This document shows positions 53,978 through 62,247 of a stretch of DNA of 64,000 nt, piece by piece (the stretch's first letter is position 1; each line of letters opens with the position of its first letter). The notes beneath the pieces are model-generated. The model did no database searches, was not told the origin of the DNA, and worked only from the letters and a program-made list of their open reading frames with translations. Origin of the DNA: Borrelia coriaceae (GTDB taxonomy: Bacteria > Spirochaetota > Spirochaetia > Borreliales > Borreliaceae); assembly GCF_023035295.1 (NCBI RefSeq), contig NZ_CP075076.1:558001-622000 (forward strand). The letters run 5' to 3'. Both the position numbers and the translations under genes were made by a program.

Positions 53978-56158
53978 TTAGTATATTTTTCCATTTGGAA
54001 TTTCTTTAGATAGTATTTTTTCTTTAGAATGTTCTAGTATTAGGTTAATACCGTTGATTTTAAGTTCTCCATTTTCTGCTACAATTTGAGTTTTGAAAAA
54101 TTTGTCTATGCTAATTTTTGATGGTGATTTTAATTTTTTACCACTATCACTTTCAAGTATTATTCGTTCTCCAGGGGTGGGATTGTCTTTGAAATCTTCG
54201 ATAATGATTACTTTAAAATTTTTATTCTCATCTTCAGTTGCAATAAGCATTCCTTCAGATCTTATTCCTCTAAATTTGGCAGGCTTTAAGTTATCAACTA
54301 TTATGATATGTTTTCCAATGAGTTCTTCTTCCTTGTAATAATCTGCAAGACTGCTTACAATCTGTTTACCATCAGAAGTTCCGTCATCAAGTTTTAAAAT
54401 GAACAACTTTTCTGCTTCTGGATTTCTTTCTATTGTTTTTATTTTTACAACTTTTAAGAATACTTGTTCGCTAAATAAATTTATTGGATTGTTTGTTTGT
54501 GCATCTTGCATGTTTTTGCTCCCTGAATATTTTGATTTTAAATCATCAATTAGTTTCTTTTCTAGCTTTGTAAATAGTACTTCTGTAAATTGAATTGTAC
54601 TGAGACCCAAATTTGTTCCTAAAAATTTGTTGGAAATTTCATAACTCTCTCCAAAAAATTTCCTTATTTTTTCACTTGTATGAGGTATAAATGGTGAAAT
54701 TAAGATAGATAAGTCTCTTATTAGGTATATTAAGTTTAATAAGAGTTCTTTTGTTTTTTGAGGCATGTTGTCTTTTGTTTTCCATGGTTCATTGTCTTGA
54801 AATATTTTATTACCTGTCCTTGAGATATCGAGGATCTCTTTTAGAGCTGATTTTAGTTCTATTTGTTTAAAAAAGTTTAGAGTTTTATCATATCTGATAC
54901 TAATTTTTTGCCAAAAATCCTCTTTTATTTCTATTTTATCTATTTTATCTCCAAAAAATTTTTTATAAAATGTTAATACTCTGTTAACAAGGTTTGAAAA
55001 ATTTCCAATAAGTTCACTATTTATCCGTTCCATGAAGTCGTCCCACATAAATTGAAAATCAGATTTTTCAGGCCTGTTGTAATATATGTAAAATCGCCAA
55101 ATGTCAGAAGGTATATCAGTGGTAATGATATCATTTCCAAATATTCCTATGCCTGCAGATTTTGAGAATTTTAGGTTTTCATAGTTTAAATATTCACTTG
55201 AAGCCATTTTGTTTAACATTGTCCAGTTTTCCTTGCTCCCAAGCTTTATAGCGGGAAATATGATTGTGTGAAATAGGATGTTGTCTTTTCCAATAAATTG
55301 CACTAAATTCGTTTCTTCATCATTTTTCCACCAAGATTCCCAATCTTTTAAAATTTCTTTTGTAATGGAGATATATCCTATTGGTGCATCAAACCACACA
55401 TAAAACACTTTGTTTTCATATTCCTTTTTTGGTACTGGTATGCCCCATTTTAAATCTCTTGTTATAGCTCTTTCTTTAAGACCATCTCTTAAGAATGCAT
55501 TTGTTATTTTAATGGCATTGGTATTCCAGTTTGTTTTTTGTTCAATTGTTTGCATCCAATTCGTAAGTTCGTTTTTTATTTTTGGTAGGTCAATGTAGAG
55601 ATGTTTAGTTGTTTTTATAATGGGAGTATTTTTACAAATTATACATTTTGGGTTGATTAAGTCGGTTGGATTTAATAACTTAGAGCAATGCTCACATTGA
55701 TCTCCTTTTGCATTATTTTCACAATTTGGGCATTCTCCTGTTACATATCTGTCTGCTAAAAACATTTGATCGTGTTGGCAAAAAAATTGTTCACTCTCTT
55801 TATCTGTGATATAACCATTTTTTTCTAGTTTTAAGAATAAATCTTGTACAGTTTCTTTGTGGTGTTTGTTGGTTGTGCGTCCAAAAATGTCAAATTTAAT
55901 ATTGAACCATTCATAGATTGATTTGTGTATTTCATAGTATCTGTTGCAAAGTTCTTCAGGGGTAGTTTTTTCAATTAAGGCTTTAGTTTCTGTGGCTGTA
56001 CCATATTCATCTGTTCCGCAAACGTAAAGTGTGTCTATGTTCATTAGTCTTGAATATCTTGCAAAAGCATCTGCTGAGAGTATTTGTACTAAGTTTCCAA
56101 GGTGAGGTATGTTGTTTACATATGGTAATGCAGCTGTGATTAAGTTCTTTTTTTTCAC
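53978..56158 (-). CDS. metG: Methionyl-tRNA synthetase
   Basis: A 726-residue class I synthetase. HIGH-equivalent in [18 protein letters not shown], zinc knuckles with CPNC...CEHC...CIIC (about residues 140-185), KMSKS-equivalent reads [15 protein letters not shown], and a C-terminal EMAP/OB tRNA-binding domain (about 605-726: [33 protein letters not shown]). Start is GTG at 56158 with AAGGA upstream. It is complete and of normal length for the dimeric form. Confidence 0.96.
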   Translation of the reverse strand: MKKKNLITAALPYVNNIPHLGNLVQILSADAFARYSRLMNIDTLYVCGTDEYGTATETKALIEKTTPEELCNRYYEIHKSIYEWFNIKFDIFGRTTNKHHKETVQDLFLKLEKNGYITDKESEQFFCQHDQMFLADRYVTGECPNCENNAKGDQCEHCSKLLNPTDLINPKCIICKNTPIIKTTKHLYIDLPKIKNELTNWMQTIEQKTNWNTNAIKITNAFLRDGLKERAITRDLKWGIPVPKKEYENKVFYVWFDAPIGYISITKEILKDWESWWKNDEETNLVQFIGKDNILFHTIIFPAIKLGSKENWTMLNKMASSEYLNYENLKFSKSAGIGIFGNDIITTDIPSDIWRFYIYYNRPEKSDFQFMWDDFMERINSELIGNFSNLVNRVLTFYKKFFGDKIDKIEIKEDFWQKISIRYDKTLNFFKQIELKSALKEILDISRTGNKIFQDNEPWKTKDNMPQKTKELLLNLIYLIRDLSILISPFIPHTSEKIRKFFGESYEISNKFLGTNLGLSTIQFTEVLFTKLEKKLIDDLKSKYSGSKNMQDAQTNNPINLFSEQVFLKVVKIKTIERNPEAEKLFILKLDDGTSDGKQIVSSLADYYKEEELIGKHIIIVDNLKPAKFRGIRSEGMLIATEDENKNFKVIIIEDFKDNPTPGERIILESDSGKKLKSPSKISIDKFFKTQIVAENGELKINGINLILEHSKEKILSKEIPNGKIY

Positions 56159-56273
56159 TTGATTTATTTTGTCCTTCTTTGATGCATTATATTCATATTT
56201 TAATACTAATATAGGTTATTTTCTGCATTTTATTTGTTAAATAATTTATAATTTCATTAATTATGAATTTGGT

Positions 56274-57338
56274 ATGTGTTTGAGATATATGGGAGATTTT
56301 AATTTTAAAACCTATGTGTATGATAGAGCAAAAAAAATTGTAAGGGAGAGAGGAGATAAGGCTAGTATAGTTTTTCCTGAAAGTACTGATATTAGGATTT
56401 TGAAAGCGACTGTTGATGTTTTAAAAGAAAAGCTTGCAGGGTGTGTAGTTCTTATTGGATGTCAAGATGAGATTTGTGAAAAATTAAAAAGACTTGTAGG
56501 CTTTAGAGATGATATCTTGGAGATGGTAACGGTTATAGATCCAGGCTCCTTTAATGATTTTAATAGATATTTAGATGAATATTGTAGTTTACAACACAAT
56601 AGGGGATTAACTTTAAATCAAGCTAGAGAAGAGCTTTTAGATGAAATTGTCTTTTCTATGATGATGGTGAGACTTGGTGAGGTTAAGACCTGTGTTTGTG
56701 GTGCCTTAGCTTCGTCTGCTAAAGTTTTAAGGAGTGTCTTTGGAATACTTCCTAGGCTTCAAGAAACTAAGTTTATATCTTCTTTTATGATTATGGATAC
56801 TGGTGTTACGTTTAGGAGATTTGAAACTTGTTTTGGATATGAGGGAATTTTAATGTTTGCTGATTGTGCTGTAATAGTTAATCCTGATTCTATGCAACTT
56901 GCAGAAATTGCAATACAAAGTGCAAATTCATTTAAGAATATTTTTAGTGTAGAGCCCAAAATAGCTCTTTTAAGCTTTTCTACAAAAGGGTCTGCTCATT
57001 CTGTTGAAGTTACAAAGGTTAGGAGTGCCTTAGAAATTGTTAAGGAAAAATGTTCTAACTTACTTATTGATGGAGAATTGCAGATTGATGCAGCTTTAGT
57101 TAAAGATGTTGCAGAAAAAAAGTGTAGTGGTTCACTGGTTGCCGGTGCTGCAAATGTACTTATTTTTCCTAATTTGGATTCTGGTAATATTGGATATAAG
57201 CTTGTTGAAAGGTTGGCTTTTGCTAAAGCCTATGGGCCTTTTTTGCAGGGACTTAAACATCCTGTTAGTGATCTCTCAAGAGGTTGTTCTGTAGATGATA
57301 TAGTCTTAGCAAGTGCCTTGATGATCGGTAGTTGTTAG
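56274..57338 (+). CDS. pta: Phosphate acetyltransferase
   Basis: Interconverts acetyl-CoA and acetyl phosphate; in Borrelia the acetyl phosphate route from acetate is important. 354 residues, short Pta form without the N-terminal P-loop domain. Seen: ASIVFPESTDIRILKATVDV, VVLIGCQDEIC, ALASSAKVLRSVFGILPR, RSALEIVKEK, and DGELQIDAALVKDVAEKKCSG (split by helices) plus ANVLIFPNLDSGNIGYKLVER. ATG 56274 or ATG 56289 could be the start; ribosome sites are poor for both. The 3' end overlaps ksgA by 33 bases on the other strand. No nucleosidase gene separates it from metG, unlike in B. burgdorferi (memory). Confidence 0.94.
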   Translation: MCLRYMGDFNFKTYVYDRAKKIVRERGDKASIVFPESTDIRILKATVDVLKEKLAGCVVLIGCQDEICEKLKRLVGFRDDILEMVTVIDPGSFNDFNRYLDEYCSLQHNRGLTLNQAREELLDEIVFSMMMVRLGEVKTCVCGALASSAKVLRSVFGILPRLQETKFISSFMIMDTGVTFRRFETCFGYEGILMFADCAVIVNPDSMQLAEIAIQSANSFKNIFSVEPKIALLSFSTKGSAHSVEVTKVRSALEIVKEKCSNLLIDGELQIDAALVKDVAEKKCSGSLVAGAANVLIFPNLDSGNIGYKLVERLAFAKAYGPFLQGLKHPVSDLSRGCSVDDIVLASALMIGSC

Positions 57339-58145
57339 TGTGTTTGAAATCGTAATAAATTCTTCAACAGAAATTTCTTCAGGTCTTTTATCTAAAAATC
57401 TTTTTAAGAAGTCTTCTTCTAGAATGCTTGCATCTTTGATGAAATTAACAATTGTATTTTTAAGTTTTTTCCTTCGACTTGTAAATACTGTTCTAACCAA
57501 TTTGTTGAATGCTTTAAAGTTCTTAATTGTTCTTTTACAAGGAATGAGTTTGAGTGTTGTTGATGTTACTTTAGGAATTGGATAAAAATTTTTTTTATCA
57601 ATATCCATTATTTTAATTACATTAAAGTGTGATTGAACTAACACGGTGAATGATGAATAATTTTTATTTCCCTTTTTTGCAAGCATTCTGTCTGCTAGTT
57701 CTTTTTGTACTGTCAATACCATATGAGTTAAGATTTCATCTTCGATAAGTGTTGATATTATTTTCGATGCAATGTTGTAAGGTAAATTTGAAAATATTTT
57801 ATTAATATTTTGTCTTTCTTGTTTGTATGTCTTTACAAAGTCACCTTTTATTATCTTCAAGTTTGTGAATTGTCCAAATTGTTCATTTAAAATTTCTGAA
57901 TACTTAGGATCGATTTCAAAAACTGTAAGAAAATTTGTTTTCTTAAGTAAGATCGTTGTCATTGCTCCAAGTCCTGGCCCTATTTCCCAAACTCTTTCAT
58001 TTTCTTTGATTTCAAGCGCATCTGCTATTTTTTCTCTTATGTGTTCATTAATTAAATAATTTTGTCCCCATATTTTGCGTGGAGATATATTTTTGCTTTT
58101 AAGTGCACATCTTATACTATTTATGCTGTTATAATTTATTTTCAT
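57306..58145 (-). CDS. ksgA: 16S rRNA dimethyladenosine transferase
   Basis: Dimethylates two adjacent adenines near the 3' end of 16S rRNA. I choose ATG 58145 (279 residues); an in-frame ATG seven codons earlier adds an unlikely hydrophobic start. Seen: ISPRKIWGQNYLINEHI, the SAM loop WEIGPGLGAMTTILLKK, FEIDPKYSEIL, and the catalytic NLPYNIASKII (NLPY). Complete. It lies 39 bases after the ComEC-like gene on the same strand and may be co-transcribed. Confidence 0.94.
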   Translation of the reverse strand: MKINYNSINSIRCALKSKNISPRKIWGQNYLINEHIREKIADALEIKENERVWEIGPGLGAMTTILLKKTNFLTVFEIDPKYSEILNEQFGQFTNLKIIKGDFVKTYKQERQNINKIFSNLPYNIASKIISTLIEDEILTHMVLTVQKELADRMLAKKGNKNYSSFTVLVQSHFNVIKIMDIDKKNFYPIPKVTSTTLKLIPCKRTIKNFKAFNKLVRTVFTSRRKKLKNTIVNFIKDASILEEDFLKRFLDKRPEEISVEEFITISNTLTTTDHQGTC

Positions 58146-58184
58146 AGATAGTAAACAATATAACATATTACTATTGTTAGTATT

Positions 58185-59450
58185 TTAAGTTTTTGTTGCG
58201 GTAGCTTTTTTTTGTTCTAATTTATAGATTATATAAAATATCATTAAAATACTTAAAACTAAAAATATTTTTATATTATGATTTTGTACTATTGGAAATT
58301 TGCTAAATATAATTGCTGTGTGTTTTATTGCCTTGAAGATATAAGTATTTATTAGATCAAAAAATAAGAATAGGTGCTTGTTGAGTGTGTATGTTACTAA
58401 ACTTAGTATTGTTATTATTAAAAATGCTAGCATTAAGGGTATGACTATTAGGTTTGATAATATTGAGATTGGCTGAAGATTGAGATTATTAATATAAAGA
58501 ATAGGAGCTGTTGAGACTTGAATCAGAAAAGTTGTAAAAATTGGATATATGAGGTTATTTAACTTATATCTTTGTTTAAGATCAAGGGAGATTGATATTC
58601 CAAGTACTGCAAGATAAGATAACTTGAATCCTATTGAATTTAGTGTGTGTGGTAAGATGATGGCATGTATTATAAAACTAATTGATAAGGTACTAAGCAA
58701 GTTTATTTTTCCATATGTCAACTTATAGATTATAAGAGTTTCTAGCATTATGAATGCCCTTAGTGTGGGTGGTGAGCAACCTGTTAAGATTAGATAATTG
58801 ACTAATATTGTGCTTAGAATTAAATATCTTAGTGTTTCATTTTTAATTATATAAAGTAAATAATAAAAAATAATATAAATTAGGTAGAAATGTAGTCCAG
58901 ATACTACTAAAGTATGCGCTATACCTGCTTTTTGAAATAAATTAGTCTCATATTTTGTTATGTCTGATTTATTGTTTGTTAAGACTGTTTTTGAAAAATG
59001 AGCATATTTCGTACTTATTGAGTTTAAAAATCGATTTATTGGTTTGTTATATGTTTCTCTAAGCTTTACTAGTAAGGGTTTTTTAATAAATTGCATTTTA
59101 TTATTTTGTATTTTGACGATATCTCCGATTTTATATTTATTTTTAATGTTTTTGAATATAAATTTATGTTTTTTACCAACTCCATCTGTTGATTCAATTT
59201 GGGTATCCGAATTTTTTCCGAGATAGACAATATTTGTTATTTGATAAAAATTATTTTCAAGTCTTTTAAAATTTAAGCTAATTTCAAAAATGATTAGCAA
59301 GCTTGTACTAATCATGAAGGTGAGTGATAAAGGAGCATTTCTTATAATTAGTAAAATTAACATTAAGATTAAATTTAAATATATTGGGTTTAGTCTTAAG
59401 TAATATCGTGTTAATAAATTTAATGCGCTTATTATAAACAATAAAATCAT
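58185..59450 (-). CDS. ComEC/Rec2-type membrane protein without a metallo-beta-lactamase domain
   Basis: A 421-residue polytopic protein. Competence-domain hallmarks: GIAHTLVVSGLHFYLIYI (SGLHxxL) after an N-terminal OB-like region (residues 60-120), TGCSPPTLRAFIMLETLII (family: GxxxPxxRAxxM) and GFKLSYLAVLGISI. About ten hydrophobic segments. Full-length ComEC ends in a metallo-beta-lactamase-like domain; here the protein ends soon after the last membrane helix (LEQKKATATKT), so that part is missing. DNA import is the family role, but natural competence has not been shown in Borrelia as far as I know. Confidence 0.82.
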   Translation of the reverse strand: MILLFIISALNLLTRYYLRLNPIYLNLILMLILLIIRNAPLSLTFMISTSLLIIFEISLNFKRLENNFYQITNIVYLGKNSDTQIESTDGVGKKHKFIFKNIKNKYKIGDIVKIQNNKMQFIKKPLLVKLRETYNKPINRFLNSISTKYAHFSKTVLTNNKSDITKYETNLFQKAGIAHTLVVSGLHFYLIYIIFYYLLYIIKNETLRYLILSTILVNYLILTGCSPPTLRAFIMLETLIIYKLTYGKINLLSTLSISFIIHAIILPHTLNSIGFKLSYLAVLGISISLDLKQRYKLNNLIYPIFTTFLIQVSTAPILYINNLNLQPISILSNLIVIPLMLAFLIITILSLVTYTLNKHLFLFFDLINTYIFKAIKHTAIIFSKFPIVQNHNIKIFLVLSILMIFYIIYKLEQKKATATKT

Positions 59451-59469
59451 TGAAAGTCTCTTTTTAAGA

Positions 59470-59499
59470 GGTATATTTTAAATATATCAAAAATATACC
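59470..59499. repeat. 30-bp near-perfect palindrome in a divergent promoter region
   Basis: GGTATATTTT (59470-59479) is exactly complementary to AAAATATACC (59490-59499), and 13 of 15 positions match across the centre. It lies 20 bases before the ComEC-like start (59450) and 31 bases before the -35 box of the CPBP gene. It could be an operator for both genes or a hairpin in the ComEC leader. Confidence 0.6.
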
Positions 59500-59529
59500 A
59501 GATCATTTTTAGAGTAATTATTATAAAGT

Positions 59530-59559
59530 TTGACAATCTTATATTTATATATTTATAAT
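59530..59559 (+). promoter_or_regulatory. Near-consensus sigma-70 promoter abutting the CPBP protease ATG
   Basis: TTGACA (59530-59535, 6 of 6) and TATAAT (59554-59559, 6 of 6) with an 18-base spacer. The first base of the ATG is 6 bases past the -10 box, where transcription normally starts, so the message would be leaderless; no ribosome site is present. Confidence 0.75.
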
Positions 59560-59564
59560 TTACT

Positions 59565-60272
59565 ATGACATTGTTAAATAAGTACCCTTTACGGTATGTT
59601 TTTTTGGAGATTTTGTTATCCTATTTTATAGTTACTCGTATTTCTCCTTTTGACAATATTGATGTTAATCTTTGGAATTTTGATAAAAATCATTATTATT
59701 ATTGGATATATAGTGCTTTTTTAATTCTTTTTATTGTGTATTTTTCTAAATTAACAAGTTCTTATGATTTTAGAGAGGAATTCTCTATACCCAGCTTTAA
59801 GCCCATTTTTATTTGGCGGGCATTTTTAATTTTTGTTAAGTTGCTTATTTGTCTTTTTTTTACTTTGATTATTTTGTATTTGTGTATTTTGTATTGTCTT
59901 CCAGAATCAGTGCGATTGTGGGTTGAAGTTGGTGGTTCTGATTTTGTTTGGAATATAGGCAGTAAGCAATCGCTTTTTTTAATGGTGATTACTTCTCTTT
60001 TTACAGGTGGAATTGAAGAATTGTTTTATAGGGCTTTTATTATTACCAAACTTAAACAGGTTGGAATTGCTTCGTTGATTACAGTCTTGATTAGTAGTCT
60101 TATTTTTGCTTATGGGCATTTTTATTATGGATTTGTTGGTTTTTTCGTTGCATTAATTTTTGGGGTAATTTTGTCTTATATATATTTAATACATAAGAAT
60201 ATATATTATTCGATTTTTGTTCATAGTTTTTATAATATTTTTGTTAGTGTTTTGCTCTTTTTGTTAAATTAG
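59565..60272 (+). CDS. CPBP-family intramembrane metalloprotease (CAAX-protease-like)
   Basis: A 235-residue protein with about seven membrane segments. The family motifs are complete: GGIEELFYRAFIITKL (EExxxR), FAYGHFYYG (second His site) and HSFYNIFVS (final His-x-x-x-Asn). Members cleave membrane substrates, or protect against bacteriocin-like peptides in Gram-positives; the substrate here is unknown. A gap of 13 bases separates it from the acyl-CoA synthetase gene, so both are likely read from the promoter at 59530. Confidence 0.85.
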   Translation: MTLLNKYPLRYVFLEILLSYFIVTRISPFDNIDVNLWNFDKNHYYYWIYSAFLILFIVYFSKLTSSYDFREEFSIPSFKPIFIWRAFLIFVKLLICLFFTLIILYLCILYCLPESVRLWVEVGGSDFVWNIGSKQSLFLMVITSLFTGGIEELFYRAFIITKLKQVGIASLITVLISSLIFAYGHFYYGFVGFFVALIFGVILSYIYLIHKNIYYSIFVHSFYNIFVSVLLFLLN

Positions 60273-60285
60273 TTAAGGAGGATTT

Positions 60286-62217
60286 ATGCTGGATACTATA
60301 CCTAAGCGTTTCAAGGAAGTTGTGGGGTTTTATGGTGATCTTGATATTTTTATTTATAAGGAGAATGAGTCAAAAGATTTTAAAAGACAGGTATACTCTG
60401 ATTTTTGGAATGAAGTTAAGAGTATTGGTTCTGGTCTTTTGCATTGTGGCATTAAGAAGGGTGAGAGAGTAGCTCTTGTTTCTGATTCAAGGAGAGAGTG
60501 GATAATTATTGATATTGCTGTTATGAGTTTGGGATGTATTGATGTTCCACGGGGTAATGATTCGTCTGAGGATGAGTTAGTTTATATTATTAATCATTCT
60601 GAGTCTAGTTTTATTTTTGTAGAGAATGCTAAACAACTTCAAAAAATCATTGCTAAAAAACACGAACTTAAATTTGTTAAACATGTTATTGTTATTGATG
60701 ATGATAAAATTTATGAAGATAAATTGGGAAATATTACAATAATCTCTTATAAAAAATTATTGAGTTTGGGTCATGATTATTTGAAAGATAATCCTAAGAT
60801 GTTTGATTCTGAGCTTGAAAAGGTTTTTGGAAAGGATATTGCTACTATAATATATACTTCAGGAACAACAGGCTTGCCAAAGGGTGTTGTACTTCGTCAT
60901 GAATCTTTTATTTTTCAATTAGATAGGATTTATGATTACTTGCCAATGCTTGCACCTGGAAAAATTATGATATCTATTCTTCCTCTTTGGCATTCATTTG
61001 AGAGAACTTGTGAATATATAGTTGCTCTTAGTGGTATGGCAATTGCTTATTCAAAGCCCATTGGGCCCATTTTACTTAAAGATTTTGCGTCTTTAAATCC
61101 CCATGCAATTATTTCTGTTCCAAGAATTTGGGAAGGAATAAGGATTGGTATTATGAAAAGAGTATCGGAGTCATTTTTTAAGAGGGTTTTATTTAATGTC
61201 TTTTTAAAAGTAGGAATTATTTATGTAAAGCTTAAGGAAAAATTTTTGGGCCTTGTTCCTGTTTATAAAAAATCAAATTTCTTAGTTTCATTTTTTATGA
61301 AGATAATTTGTCTTACTGGATTAATTTTAGTTTGGCCTTTTAAATTTTTAGGGCATGTTCTAGTTTTTAGGAAAATAAAGAGGGCACTTGGGAAAAGATT
61401 TGAATTTGGTGTTTCTGGTGGGGGAGCTTTGGTAGATTATGTTGATTATTTTTTCAAAGCTGTAGGTATTGTAGTGCTTGAAGGTTATGGCCTTACAGAA
61501 ACAGGTCCCGTTTTAAGTGTGAGACGTCTTAAGTCTCCTGTTGCAAATACTGTTGGACCTTTGTTGCCAGATGTTGAATATAGAGTAGTTGATCATGATG
61601 GTAATTTACTACCCTCCGGGGAGAAGGGTGAGCTTTGGGTAAAATCTCCTCAGGTTATGAGTGGTTATTTTAAAGATGATACGACAACAAGAGAGGTTTT
61701 AACACGGGATGGTTGGTTTAAGACAGGCGATTTAGTTTGTGCAACAATTAATAATGAAATTTCAATTGTTGGCAGAAGTAAAGATACGATTGTATTAAGG
61801 GGAGGAGAGAATATTGAACCTGAACCTATAGAGAGAGCTTTGTTAAAGTCTTTGTTTATTGAGAATGTTGTGGTTGTCGGTCAAGATCAAAAATTTTTAG
61901 GAGCTGTTATTGTACCTAATTTTGAAATTCTTAAAAAGTGGGCTGATTCTAATAATATAATATTTTCTTCTAATGATGATTTATTGTCTAATGAATCTGT
62001 TAACAAGCTTTATTCTAAATGCATTGCAGACATAGTGAATACTAAATCTGGGTTTAAAAGCTTTGAGAGAATAGTTGGATTCATTTTATTAAGAGAGCCT
62101 TTTGTTGTGGGTGAGGAACTTACTAATACTCTTAAGCTTAAGAGATATTACATATTTGAGAAATATCATAAAAAAATAATGTCAATCTTTAATAGAGATG
62201 ACTGTGAATTATTATGA
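60286..62217 (+). CDS. Long-chain fatty-acid--CoA ligase
   Basis: A 643-residue AMP-forming synthetase that activates scavenged fatty acids, needed because Borrelia cannot make them (established knowledge). Seen: ATIIYTSGTTGLPKGVVLRH (P-loop), VSGGGALVDYVDYFF, LEGYGLTETGPVLS, GELWVKSPQVMSGYF, DGWFKTGDLV and GRSKDTIVLRGGENIEPEP. There is a membrane-loving insertion at about 320-365 (LTGLILVWPFKFLGH) typical of this long-chain group. AAGGAGG before the ATG. Confidence 0.93.
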   Translation: MLDTIPKRFKEVVGFYGDLDIFIYKENESKDFKRQVYSDFWNEVKSIGSGLLHCGIKKGERVALVSDSRREWIIIDIAVMSLGCIDVPRGNDSSEDELVYIINHSESSFIFVENAKQLQKIIAKKHELKFVKHVIVIDDDKIYEDKLGNITIISYKKLLSLGHDYLKDNPKMFDSELEKVFGKDIATIIYTSGTTGLPKGVVLRHESFIFQLDRIYDYLPMLAPGKIMISILPLWHSFERTCEYIVALSGMAIAYSKPIGPILLKDFASLNPHAIISVPRIWEGIRIGIMKRVSESFFKRVLFNVFLKVGIIYVKLKEKFLGLVPVYKKSNFLVSFFMKIICLTGLILVWPFKFLGHVLVFRKIKRALGKRFEFGVSGGGALVDYVDYFFKAVGIVVLEGYGLTETGPVLSVRRLKSPVANTVGPLLPDVEYRVVDHDGNLLPSGEKGELWVKSPQVMSGYFKDDTTTREVLTRDGWFKTGDLVCATINNEISIVGRSKDTIVLRGGENIEPEPIERALLKSLFIENVVVVGQDQKFLGAVIVPNFEILKKWADSNNIIFSSNDDLLSNESVNKLYSKCIADIVNTKSGFKSFERIVGFILLREPFVVGEELTNTLKLKRYYIFEKYHKKIMSIFNRDDCELL

Positions 62218-62247
62218 TGTAGGATTTGAAATTTAAATTTTTCAGAT

